A stretch of DNA of 5,667 bases from Bacteroidales bacterium. Lineage in GTDB: Bacteria; Bacteroidota; Bacteroidia; Bacteroidales; UBA7960. The notes under the pieces were generated by a model. The model saw nothing but the letters and a program-made list of their open reading frames with translations. It did not search any database and had not been told where the DNA came from. The stretch spans positions 1 to 5,667 of the forward strand of contig SKTQ01000311.1 of NCBI GenBank assembly GCA_007122505.1. Reading direction: 5' to 3'. Shown in pieces: positions 1-5,667 of the stretch (positions are counted from its first letter, which is position 1; every line of letters begins with the position of its first letter). Made by a program: the position numbers and the translations under genes.

Positions 1-348
1 ATAAAATCAGCTCAAACACGGATTGTTGTGATTGATAACTACGTGAATGAATACACGTTGCAATTTTTCTCAGATAAAAATAACAGTGTATCCATAAAAA
101 TTCACACCAAACAGCTTAACCAAAAACTCTTAATTGCAGCAGAAAAATTCAATCAACAATACGGTGGGCTCAACATAACAAAATTCGAAGACAGCCACGA
201 CAGATTCATCATCATTGATAACGAGGTATATCATATCGGAGCAAGCTTGAAAGATTTAGGGAAGAAATGGTTTGCATTTTCTAAACTGGGGCTGGAACCG
301 GAAGTCATTTTATCGAGGATACCGGATGAACTTAAGAGGAATCAGTAA
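1..348 (+). CDS. C-terminal part of an ORF6N-type protein with a PLD-like domain (5' end outside window)
   Basis: The frame is open from the first base, so the gene starts upstream; the GTG at 28 lies inside the domain and is not a likely start. The 115 visible residues read IKSAQTRIVVIDNYVNE at the front and HDRFIIIDNEVYHIGASLKD further on. This is the tail I know from Bacteroidota proteins annotated as ORF6N-domain or RhuM-like. It resembles one half of a phospholipase D fold: His66, Arg68 and Asp73 (fragment numbering) match HxKx4D with Arg in place of Lys, and GAS at 80-82 sits where GSxN is expected. The N-terminal domain, and so the full function, cannot be seen. Such proteins occur in mobile or defence-rich regions. 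By my count the first 300 bases are about 36% GC, lower than the rlmI-like gene downstream, which fits acquired DNA. The stop is TAA at 346-348. Family assignment is fairly sure, biochemical role unknown. Confidence 0.75.
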   Translation: MKSAQTRIVVIDNYVNEYTLQFFSDKNNSVSIKIHTKQLNQKLLIAAEKFNQQYGGLNITKFEDSHDRFIIIDNEVYHIGASLKDLGKKWFAFSKLGLEPEVILSRIPDELKRNQ

Positions 349-371
349 GGCTGAATATCAACCATATAGAA

Positions 372-469
372 TCTTTGCGTGCTTCGCGGGAAAAACTTTG
401 CGGCCTTTGCGTGGAATTATTTTCCCTCGCAAAGACCGCAAAGATAAAAACACGCAAAAAGCGCAAAGA
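372..469. repeat. Two-tier palindrome of CTTTGCG / CGCAAAG heptamers
   Basis: The left half carries four copies of CTTTGCG at 373, 382 (variant CTTCGCG), 396 and 405. The right half carries four complementary CGCAAAG copies at 428, 437, 453 (variant CGCAAAAAG) and 462. Start-to-start spacings are 9-14-9 on the left and 9-16-9 on the right, so the halves mirror each other. The inner arms, 396-413 and 426-443, pair at 16 of 18 positions around a 12-base loop; the outer tips, 372-379 and 462-469, pair perfectly over 8 bases. Repeats of this CGCAAAG type recur in intergenic DNA of Bacteroidota and some other phyla and are often mis-annotated as small proteins (my recollection). It could be a non-autonomous, REP/MITE-like element. 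It could also act as a transcription barrier after the upstream gene, though no T-tract follows it. Confidence 0.85.
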
Positions 470-494
470 AGATAGTTGATAAAAAACCAATGAA

Positions 495-581
495 ATGACT
501 GAAAACGAAATCTCTCATAAAGTAATTGGTGCAGCCATCGAGACAAACCGAAGCTTGCGGGGCAAAGAATACTTCCAATGA
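495..581 (+). pseudogene. N-terminal remnant of a GxxExxY (PDDEXK_3-like) protein
   Basis: An ATG at 495 opens a 28-codon frame, MTENEISHKVIGAAIETN followed by RSLRGKEYFQ, and stops with TGA at 579-581. The first 21 residues match the typical start of GxxExxY proteins (MTENEIS.kiIGAAIEvHk.LG). These are about 125-residue proteins of the PD-(D/E)XK nuclease-like superfamily, common in multiple copies in Bacteroidota. The match fades exactly where the G-P-G-L-L-E-S-x-Y segment should begin, and the rest of the family's length is absent. No other frame restores it, so deletion is more likely than a single frameshift. The rlmI-like gene's -7 box begins 7 bases after the stop. An expressed 28-residue peptide is possible but less likely. 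Recognition is from memory of the family's N-terminus. Confidence 0.65.
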
Positions 582-587
582 TTTAAT

Positions 588-595
588 TACTTTTG
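588..595 (+). promoter_or_regulatory. Bacteroidota -7 promoter box for the rlmI-like/MATE pair
   Basis: TACTTTTG matches the TAnnTTTG -7 consensus of the Bacteroidota primary sigma factor and is followed by CA, as often seen. It lies 55 bases before the ATG at 651, predicting a leader of roughly 50 bases. I see no clear TTTG -33 box at the expected distance, so strength is uncertain. Confidence 0.6.
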
Positions 596-650
596 CAGTC
601 CGGAAATCCTGTTAAAAATGCTTCTCAGAAGTTCATACACCTAAAATCAC

Positions 651-1847
651 ATGACCAAAGTACTCAAGATCATTTTACGATCAGGCAAGGATGACGCCAT
701 AAAGCGTTTTCACCCCTGGGTTTTCAGCGGCGCCATCAAGAAAATGGATGGTCCGGCTGTGGAGGGAGCGCATGCCGAAGTATTTTCCAACAAAGATGAA
801 TACCTGGGCAGCGGCATCTACCAGGATGCAACCATTGCCCTGCGGCTGCTGGCATTTGCCCCCCAGCGTCCGGCCACTTTTGATTCCCGGTTCTGGCAGG
901 AAAAGTTACGTAAAGCATGGGAGTTGCGAAGCCTTGCCGGCCTGACAGACAACCCGCAAACCAATGTTTACCGTCTCGTTCACGGAGAAGGGGATCATCT
1001 GCCGGGACTGATTATCGATCATTACAACGGGCATCTTGTGTTGCAGATCCATGCAACGGGCTTGTACCGCTTCATGGATGAAATCGCCGAAAGCCTGAAA
1101 ACTATTTACGGCCCGCAGCTGAAAAGCATTTATGACAAGAGCCGGGAAACACTGCCTGCCTCTTTCTGGAGTGACAAAAAACCAAAAGAATTTCTTTATG
1201 GCGAAGCAGATAGCGTGGAGGTCACTGAAAATGGCCTGAAGTTTTTTGTGGACATTGAAAAAGGACAGAAAACCGGTTTTTTTATTGATCAGCGCGAAAA
1301 CAGAAAACTCCTGATGAGCTATGCAAATGGAAAACGGGTGCTCAATACGTTTGCCTATACGGGCGGCTTTTCGGTTTATGCTTTGGAAGCAGGGGCTGCC
1401 GTTGTTGATTCGGTTGACAGTTCGGCACGGGCAATGAGCCTTTGTTCCCGGAATGTTCCGCTCAATGGCTTTCAGGATAAGCATCGAGCCATCACAGAAG
1501 ACGTAATGGACTATCTCCGGACAACGGATCAGACATACGACGTAATCGTTCTGGACCCCCCTGCCTACGCCAAACATCAGCATGTGAAACACAAGGCTGT
1601 TCAGGGATATAAACGACTCAACCTGGAAGCTATAAAATCTATTGCACCCGGTGGTGTTATTTTTACATTCAGCTGCTCCCAGGTGGTGGACATGCGGCTA
1701 TTCTACGCCACTGTTACATCTGCCGCGATACTGGCCGGTCGCCGCGTGCGCGCGCTGCACCAGCTAAACCAGCCAGCCGATCATCCCATCAATATGTTCC
1801 ATCCGGAGGGGCATTATCTGAAAGGACTTGTTCTGGCCGTTGATTAA
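651..1847 (+). CDS. rlmI: RlmI-like 23S rRNA (cytosine-C5) methyltransferase
   Basis: A cytosolic SAM-dependent enzyme. E. coli RlmI (396 residues, against 398 here) methylates C1962 of 23S rRNA. Residues 1 to about 75 form the PUA-type RNA-binding domain, including HPWVFSGAI at 21-29. A central RlmI-type segment contains HGEGDHLPGLIID at 111-123 and KTGFFIDQRENR at 207-218. The Rossmann-fold methyltransferase domain follows: SAM-binding motif I NTFAYTGGFS at 232-241, acidic VDSS at 255-258, motif IV DPPAYAK at 302-308, and motif VI FTFSCSQ at 338-344, whose Cys342 is the likely catalytic cysteine. ATG 651 is chosen because the PUA domain begins right after it and a -7 box precedes it; no Shine-Dalgarno is evident. 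The MATE gene starts 7 bases after its stop. The family is secure; the exact target base is inferred, as related COG1092 enzymes can differ. Confidence 0.93.
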   Translation: MTKVLKIILRSGKDDAIKRFHPWVFSGAIKKMDGPAVEGAHAEVFSNKDEYLGSGIYQDATIALRLLAFAPQRPATFDSRFWQEKLRKAWELRSLAGLTDNPQTNVYRLVHGEGDHLPGLIIDHYNGHLVLQIHATGLYRFMDEIAESLKTIYGPQLKSIYDKSRETLPASFWSDKKPKEFLYGEADSVEVTENGLKFFVDIEKGQKTGFFIDQRENRKLLMSYANGKRVLNTFAYTGGFSVYALEAGAAVVDSVDSSARAMSLCSRNVPLNGFQDKHRAITEDVMDYLRTTDQTYDVIVLDPPAYAKHQHVKHKAVQGYKRLNLEAIKSIAPGGVIFTFSCSQVVDMRLFYATVTSAAILAGRRVRALHQLNQPADHPINMFHPEGHYLKGLVLAVD

Positions 1848-1854
1848 ATCTCCG

Positions 1855-3186
1855 ATGAGCGTAGAAAATACATACCGCAGCATCTGGAAAACAGCTTACC
1901 CCATCGTGGTGGGATTGATGGCCCAAAACCTTATGGTTGTCATCGACACGGCCTTCCTGGGCAGGCTGGGCGAAATTACCCTGGGTGCCTCAGCCATCGG
2001 CGGCATCTTCTACCTCTGCCTGGTGATGCTGGGCGCCGGCTTTGCCGTGGGTGTACAAATCGTGATCGGACGCCGCAACGGCGAAGGCAACAAAACCAGT
2101 ATCGGAAAGGTATTTGATCATGCCATGTATTTCGTTATCGCCCTTGCAGGACTCCTGTTTCTTGTACTCACCTACCTTGCACCGGGCTTTCTTCAATGGT
2201 TCTTAAAGTCAGAAGATGTTCTGAGAGAAAGCCTCATTTACCTTGATTACCGGCGCTTTGGTTTTCTGTTCGGATTTATGGTGCTGATATTCAACAGCTT
2301 TTACGTCGGCATTACACGTACGCACATCCTCATTGCCAGTACTTCCCTAATGGCAACGGTGAATATTGCACTCGACTATGTGTTGATCTTTGGCAACTTT
2401 GGTGCTCCAGCTATGGGCATAGCAGGGGCAGCCATGGCAACAAATATTGCTGAAGCCGGCACTTTTCTCTTCTTTGTGCTTTGGTCAGTAAAAAACAAAA
2501 CTTTGCCCAACTACCAGCTTATGCAGTTCCACAAACCCAACCGCCTGCAATATAAACCAATACTTAAAGTGGCTGTACCGGTTATGTTCCAGTACTTTTT
2601 CTCCTTCTCTGCCTGGTTTGTGTTTTTCCTGGTGATTGAACAAATTGGAGAAACAGAACTTGCTGCATCCAACATCACCAGAAGCTTCTACATGCTGCTG
2701 ATGATCCCGGTGTGGGGATTGAGTTCTGCCACCAATACCCTTGTCAGCAATATTATCGGACAAGGCCGCAGCCATGAAGTGATTCCCCTGATCAGGAAAG
2801 TGCTGATCATTGCCCTGCTGTCAACCATCGTAATCGTCCAGGTTAACCTGTTTATTCCAGGGCACATTGCCTCATTCTTTACCGACGAACAGCACCTTAT
2901 CGATGCCACCATACCCTTGCTGCGGGTCATTTCTCTCGCCCTTTTTGCCTTTGCATTTGGCATGATCATTTTTAGCGGGTTGTCGGGTACCGGCAAAACA
3001 TTGGTTGCACTAGTCATCGAAATATTCAGCATCATCTTTTACCTGGTTTCTGCCTTCGTTCTTGCTGTATACTTCCAAGGACCGGCAGCGCTGGTGTGGT
3101 CAGTAGAAGTGATCTATTTTACCATTATGGGTCTTGGATCATTGGCCTATCTCAGAACCGGAAAATGGAAAGTTTATAAATTTTGA
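1855..3186 (+). CDS. MATE family efflux transporter
   Basis: An inner-membrane antiporter of 443 residues, a usual MATE length, expected to expel drugs or cationic metabolites using a Na+ or H+ gradient. It reads as two homologous six-helix halves, roughly 1-215 and 225-443. TM1 contains Pro16 and the conserved Asp31 in VVIDTAFLGRLG; TM7 and the loop after it contain SAWFVFFLVIEQIGE and NTLVSNIIGQG. In my from-memory alignment to Vibrio NorM, the TM7 glutamate (Glu255) corresponds to a serine here, which seems typical of this Bacteroidota clade. A TTG at 1828 would add nine residues and overlap the methyltransferase gene; ATG 1855 is preferred because it starts just before the first helix and leaves a 7-base gap, consistent with an operon and coupled translation. 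The 3' end overlaps the convergent symporter gene by 13 bases. Substrate unknown. Confidence 0.93.
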   Translation: MSVENTYRSIWKTAYPIVVGLMAQNLMVVIDTAFLGRLGEITLGASAIGGIFYLCLVMLGAGFAVGVQIVIGRRNGEGNKTSIGKVFDHAMYFVIALAGLLFLVLTYLAPGFLQWFLKSEDVLRESLIYLDYRRFGFLFGFMVLIFNSFYVGITRTHILIASTSLMATVNIALDYVLIFGNFGAPAMGIAGAAMATNIAEAGTFLFFVLWSVKNKTLPNYQLMQFHKPNRLQYKPILKVAVPVMFQYFFSFSAWFVFFLVIEQIGETELAASNITRSFYMLLMIPVWGLSSATNTLVSNIIGQGRSHEVIPLIRKVLIIALLSTIVIVQVNLFIPGHIASFFTDEQHLIDATIPLLRVISLALFAFAFGMIIFSGLSGTGKTLVALVIEIFSIIFYLVSAFVLAVYFQGPAALVWSVEVIYFTIMGLGSLAYLRTGKWKVYKF

Positions 3187-3207
3187 TGGGATAAGGATCC
3201 GGTTCTG
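3153..3207. repeat. Perfect 10-bp inverted repeat enclosing two convergent stop codons
   Basis: CAGAACCGGA at 3153-3162 is the exact reverse complement of TCCGGTTCTG at 3198-3207, separated by 35 bases that contain the TGA of the MATE gene (3184-3186) and the TAA of the symporter gene (minus strand, 3176-3174). Each arm lies inside one of the coding ends, and both proteins read Arg-Thr-Gly from it. It could fold in transcripts from either direction. The loop is long and no T-run follows either arm, so it is not a standard intrinsic terminator. It is recorded as a structural repeat. Confidence 0.6.
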
Positions 3208-4568
3208 CGTATTAACAGGCTGCCAGCAATCATAGCTATGGCACTGGCGGCGAGGCCAAAAATGATCGGTTCCACTGCCGGACCAAACAATGATGCAAGT
3301 AACCACACCCCCAAACCACTTACAATGGAGGCCAAAGCACCTGCTGAAGTGGCCTTTTTCCAGAACAGACCGGCAACCAGCGGAACAAAAAGCGAAACCA
3401 GTCCTACCGAGGCTGCTTCACCTACCAGCTCGTAAATGTTTCCACGGCGCAATGCCATAAAGAGAGCGATTGCCGATACCACAAGAACAGAGAATCTGGA
3501 TATCCATAGCAATTGTTTGTCAGTAACTTTTTTCATTCGCGGACGTATGATGTTCTCACCCAGAACAGCTGCGGGAGCCAGCAGGGCAGAGCTGGCCGTA
3601 CTCAATATGGCCGACAAAAGGGCGCCGAACAGAAATACCTGCACCACCGGTGATGTAAATCCACTGATCAGTGCCGGTATAATCATCTGTGAATCGTCGG
3701 CAATATTAAGAAAATCAGGCATCAGGGTCCGTGCCGCCAATGCCAGGAACAACGGAATCATGGCAACGGTCAAATACATCGTGCCCGCAATCAGGGAAGC
3801 CCGAACGGCTACCTTTTCAGAACGGGATGCCATAACGCGTTGAAAAATATCCTGACCGGCTATAGAACCCAGTCCAATGGTAATCCAGGCCGCAAAATAA
3901 TTCAGGCCATCCACTGCATTGGGTTCGGGATAAAAGCGGAAAAACCCTTCAGGGGCATTGGCAAAGACCTCACGAAAACTCACGATACTGAATATCTCCA
4001 GGCCGGCAACGATCAAACCGGCAACGATAAATATCAGTTGCATAAAATCGGTAATGGATACCGACCACATACCCCCAATAAATGTATATATGGTTACCAG
4101 CAAGCATCCCAGAATAATACCCTGTATAATTCCCATGCCGGTCAGCGAAGCTGCAACAACGCCGAATGCCACCATTTGTGCAGCTATCCACGCGAGGTAT
4201 GTCAGCATGATGCAAATTCCCGCAAGAAATTCTGTCAGATTGCCATACCTGCGCCGGTAAAAATCTCCGAATGTGAGCAGCTTCATCCTGTAGAGAGGAC
4301 GGGCAAAAAAAAGCCCCACCAATAACAAACACAACGCCGCCCCGAAAGGGTCCCTTACCACGGCAATCAGTCCGCCTTCCGCAAACTCGCTTGCTGCACC
4401 GAGAATGGTCTCCGACCCGAACCAGGTGGCAAAAAGAGTCGCTGTCGCAATATACAAAGGCAATCTGCGGCCGGCAAGAAGATAGTCTTCCGTGTTATGC
4501 ACCATCCTGGCAGCCAGCAATCCAACCAATAAGGTAATCACCAGATAAATAATGACAAACACTACCAT
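3174..4568 (-). CDS. Sodium:solute symporter family (SSS) transporter
   Basis: An inner-membrane Na+-coupled importer of 464 residues with a hydrophobic pattern suiting the usual 13 helices of the SSS family (PutP/vSGLT type). Markers in order are EDYLLAGRRLPLY at 27-39, WFGSETILGA at 49-58, DPFG at 73-76, TFGDFYRRRYG at 99-109, FIGGMWSVSITDFMQ at 163-177, GSIAGQDIFQRVMAS at 234-248, and the Na+-site helix LSTASSALLA at 322-331, whose Ser323/Thr324 and Ser326/Ser327 are the likely ligands. A longer frame reaches 4634, but its extra 22 residues lie upstream of or across a -7 box at 4598-4591, so the ATG at 4568, right before TM1, is preferred. The substrate cannot be told; family members carry sugars, amino acids, vitamins or sialic acid. 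It is divergent from the GH3 gene and convergent with the MATE gene. Confidence 0.92.
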   Translation of the reverse strand: MVVFVIIYLVITLLVGLLAARMVHNTEDYLLAGRRLPLYIATATLFATWFGSETILGAASEFAEGGLIAVVRDPFGAALCLLLVGLFFARPLYRMKLLTFGDFYRRRYGNLTEFLAGICIMLTYLAWIAAQMVAFGVVAASLTGMGIIQGIILGCLLVTIYTFIGGMWSVSITDFMQLIFIVAGLIVAGLEIFSIVSFREVFANAPEGFFRFYPEPNAVDGLNYFAAWITIGLGSIAGQDIFQRVMASRSEKVAVRASLIAGTMYLTVAMIPLFLALAARTLMPDFLNIADDSQMIIPALISGFTSPVVQVFLFGALLSAILSTASSALLAPAAVLGENIIRPRMKKVTDKQLLWISRFSVLVVSAIALFMALRRGNIYELVGEAASVGLVSLFVPLVAGLFWKKATSAGALASIVSGLGVWLLASLFGPAVEPIIFGLAASAIAMIAGSLLIRRTGSLSHQNL

Positions 4569-4590
4569 GGCAATACAATTTCCGTTTTCC

Positions 4591-4598
4591 CAAAAATA
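4591..4598 (-). promoter_or_regulatory. Bacteroidota -7 promoter box for the symporter gene
   Basis: On the minus strand this reads TATTTTTG, a match to TAnnTTTG. It ends 22 bases before the ATG at 4568, giving a predicted leader of only about 15-18 bases. It helps choose the start, because the earlier in-frame ATG at 4634 would not be in the transcript. No -33 TTTG is obvious and the region is A/T-rich, so a chance match is possible. Confidence 0.45.
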
Positions 4599-4752
4599 AA
4601 AAAAAGCTTTAAAACTTGCTCTAAGGAAAGTCAATCTCTCAAATTTCGCTTTCCTTCAAACTACCTTCTGATTAAAGAATTACATAAGGCCCGCGCACCC
4701 TCTGTCGCCAAACCCCAACATAAAAAAAACTGCCAAACACTTTTCATCTTCC

Positions 4753-4772
4753 ATAATAAGACAGATTATTAT
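4753..4772. repeat. 7-bp inverted repeat next to the GH3 -7 box
   Basis: ATAATAA (4753-4759) and TTATTAT (4766-4772) are exact reverse complements around a 6-base centre. The right arm touches the first base of the -7 box, so the repeat fills the space where polymerase would bind between -33 and -7. It could be an operator, but such AT-only palindromes also arise by chance. Confidence 0.35.
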
Positions 4773-4779
4773 ATATTTG
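4772..4779 (+). promoter_or_regulatory. Bacteroidota -7 promoter box for the GH3 gene
   Basis: TATATTTG followed by CA is a full match to TAnnTTTG with the common downstream extension. It lies 91 bases before the ATG at 4871, so the leader would be about 85 bases. No clear TTTG -33 box is visible at the usual distance. Confidence 0.6.
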
Positions 4780-4870
4780 CATGAAATTCGGGTGGCTGGT
4801 CAAACGACTGTTGTTGGCCGGAGCTGGAACCGTTGATTAATTTTTGTTTTGGACTTAGGATCGAAAATAT

Positions 4871-5667
4871 ATGCGCAGTTTTTTTCTTCAGGCTCTCTCT
4901 TTTGCCTTTATATTGATATTCCCATTATTTGCCATACCCAACAATAAAAACTTTGCCGGGCCGGAAGGATATCCCGTGTATTCCACTCCATGGGTGGATT
5001 CTGTGTTTACATCACTAAGCCTGGAGGAAAGAATAGCCCAGCTCCTGATGATCAGGATACATACCGACCGCGAAGAAAACTATTACGACAGCATCGCACG
5101 GCTGGTAATGAATTATAATGTTGGCGGTGTCACATTTTTCAGAGGGGGCCCAAAAAGGCAGGTACTCAACACAAACCGCCTGCAAAGCCAGGCCAAAACC
5201 CCATTGCTCGTCTCCATGGATGCCGAATGGGGACCGGCCATGCGACTCGACAGCCTGATCCCTTTCCCGCGACAAATGGCACTGGGCGCCATCAACGATG
5301 ACAAACTCATTTACCGGATGGGCCTTGAGGTTGGAAGACAGTTGAAACGCCTGGGCGTACACATCAATTTTGCACCGGTTGTGGATGTCAATAACAACCC
5401 CGACAACCCGGTGATCAACTTCCGGGCTTTTGGCGAAGACCGCTACAGGGTTGCCGACAAAGGCCTCGCCTACATGCATGGCTTGCAGGATACCGGGGTA
5501 TTTGCCTGCGCCAAACACTTTCCCGGACACGGTGATACCGACGCTGATTCGCACTATACTTTACCACTGCTGAAACATAGCTTTGAGGAAGTTGACTCCA
5601 TACATTTGTATCCATTCAAAAGGCTTATCAACGAAGGGCTGCACAGTGTGATGATCGCACATCTTGA
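4871..5667 (+). CDS. Secreted GH3 beta-N-acetylhexosaminidase-like enzyme, N-terminal part (3' end outside window)
   Basis: The first 265 residues are present and no stop occurs before the window edge. Residues 1-21 form a signal peptide: MRSFFLQ, then a hydrophobic stretch ending PLFA. No lipobox cysteine follows, so export to the periplasm is expected. The GH3 TIM barrel begins near 49 (LSLEERIAQLL) and shows DAEWGPAMRL at 117-126, FAPVVDVN at 167-174, RAFGED near 186-191 and KHFPGHGDTDADSH at 215-228. The last motif is the NagZ-type signature, where Asp226 and His228 match the Asp-His acid/base dyad of Bacillus NagZ; the aspartate nucleophile would lie about 85 residues further on, beyond the edge. 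Enzymes of this type release beta-linked N-acetylglucosamine, for example from peptidoglycan. Bacteroidota relatives often carry a C-terminal beta-lactamase-type domain, which cannot be checked here. ATG 4871 is the first start after an in-frame TAG at 4856. Confidence 0.93.
   Translation, partial: MRSFFLQALSFAFILIFPLFAIPNNKNFAGPEGYPVYSTPWVDSVFTSLSLEERIAQLLMIRIHTDREENYYDSIARLVMNYNVGGVTFFRGGPKRQVLNTNRLQSQAKTPLLVSMDAEWGPAMRLDSLIPFPRQMALGAINDDKLIYRMGLEVGRQLKRLGVHINFAPVVDVNNNPDNPVINFRAFGEDRYRVADKGLAYMHGLQDTGVFACAKHFPGHGDTDADSHYTLPLLKHSFEEVDSIHLYPFKRLINEGLHSVMIAHL

Larger units (their letters stand above)
349..650. other. 302-base intergenic region with repeat, gene remnant and promoter
   Basis: No intact gene is supported here. 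From left to right it holds a short AT-rich spacer, the CTTTGCG palindrome (372-469), a GxxExxY-type remnant (495-581), a -7 box (588-595) and the leader of the methyltransferase gene. Open frames that cross the palindrome on either strand give Arg/Lys-rich peptides rich in 'SLRSLRG' or 'RKDRKD', which are merely the repeat translated. Confidence 0.8.
4569..4870. other. 302-base divergent intergenic region between symporter and GH3 genes
   Basis: This stretch has no convincing gene. It holds a -7 box for the minus-strand symporter (4591-4598), an AT-rich inverted repeat (4753-4772), a -7 box for the GH3 gene (4772-4779) and an untranslated leader of about 85 bases ending in TATATG at the GH3 start. 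The central 4640-4750 part is A- and C-rich with no structure I can support. Confidence 0.7.

Noticed and set aside
372..469. Regularly spaced short repeats as a CRISPR array
   Set aside because: The units are 7 bases, lie in inverted halves, and have no 25-40 base unique spacers.
358..546. Minus-strand and plus-strand small proteins across the heptamer palindrome
   Set aside because: Their sequence is only the translated repeat; the frames run through the hairpin and have no family or start signal.
495..650. A frameshifted but otherwise complete GxxExxY gene
   Set aside because: The other two frames after 555 show no GPGLLES-like continuation, and only about 95 bases remain before the rlmI-like gene.
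906..1592. A 228-codon minus-strand frame inside the methyltransferase gene
   Set aside because: It is antisense to a well-supported domain protein and has no recognisable fold of its own.
3840..4325. A 161-codon plus-strand frame opposite the symporter
   Set aside because: It is antisense to conserved SSS motifs and its composition reflects the complementary strand of membrane helices.
4781..4840. A 19-codon frame (MKFGWLVKRLLLAGAGTVD) right after the GH3 -7 box, as a leader peptide
   Set aside because: Its ATG begins two bases after the -7 box, so it would lie at or before the expected transcription start; no other support.
5043..5055. CCTGATGATCAGG palindrome near the GH3 N-terminus, and a similar CCTGATCAGG in the MATE gene
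   Set aside because: Both are short, lie inside ordinary codons, and have no positional link to a promoter.
5015..5554. A 179-codon minus-strand frame inside the GH3 gene
   Set aside because: The plus strand carries a signal peptide and the NagZ signature with no stop; the minus frame is its shadow.

Overview
The window looks like chromosomal DNA of a Bacteroidota bacterium, probably an anaerobic or sediment-type Bacteroidales/Marinilabiliales relative. The evidence is the phylum-type -7 promoter box (TAnnTTTG, two copies followed by CA), the lack of clear Shine-Dalgarno sequences, an ORF6N-type/PLD-like protein tail, and a secreted NagZ-like GH3 enzyme. The species-level placement is inference.

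Left part (1-650). An AT-rich 3' end of an ORF6N/PLD-like protein gene runs off the left edge and ends at 348. The 300-base gap after it is not empty. It holds a large two-tier palindrome built from CTTTGCG/CGCAAAG heptamers (372-469). About 25 bases further on lies a 28-codon remnant of a GxxExxY (PDDEXK_3-like) protein (495-581). A Bacteroidota -7 box (588-595) follows, for the next gene. This gap is the most unusual part of the window.

Middle part (651-3186). Two genes lie 7 bases apart and are probably co-transcribed: an RlmI-type 23S rRNA m5C methyltransferase and a MATE multidrug/cation antiporter.

Right part (3174-5667). A sodium:solute symporter of unknown substrate lies on the minus strand. 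It converges on the MATE gene and overlaps it by 13 bases, and a perfect 10-bp inverted repeat encloses both stop codons. A divergent intergenic region (4569-4870) carries a -7 box for each direction. Beyond it is the first 265 codons of a secreted GH3 beta-N-acetylhexosaminidase-like enzyme, cut by the right edge before its nucleophile.

The intact genes are ordinary housekeeping and transport functions with no obvious joint pathway. The symporter and the GH3 enzyme share an intergenic region and could be linked by sugar or peptidoglycan salvage, but nothing in the sequence proves this. I do not see a complete undescribed system. The best candidate is the repeat plus nuclease-like remnant unit at 372-581.
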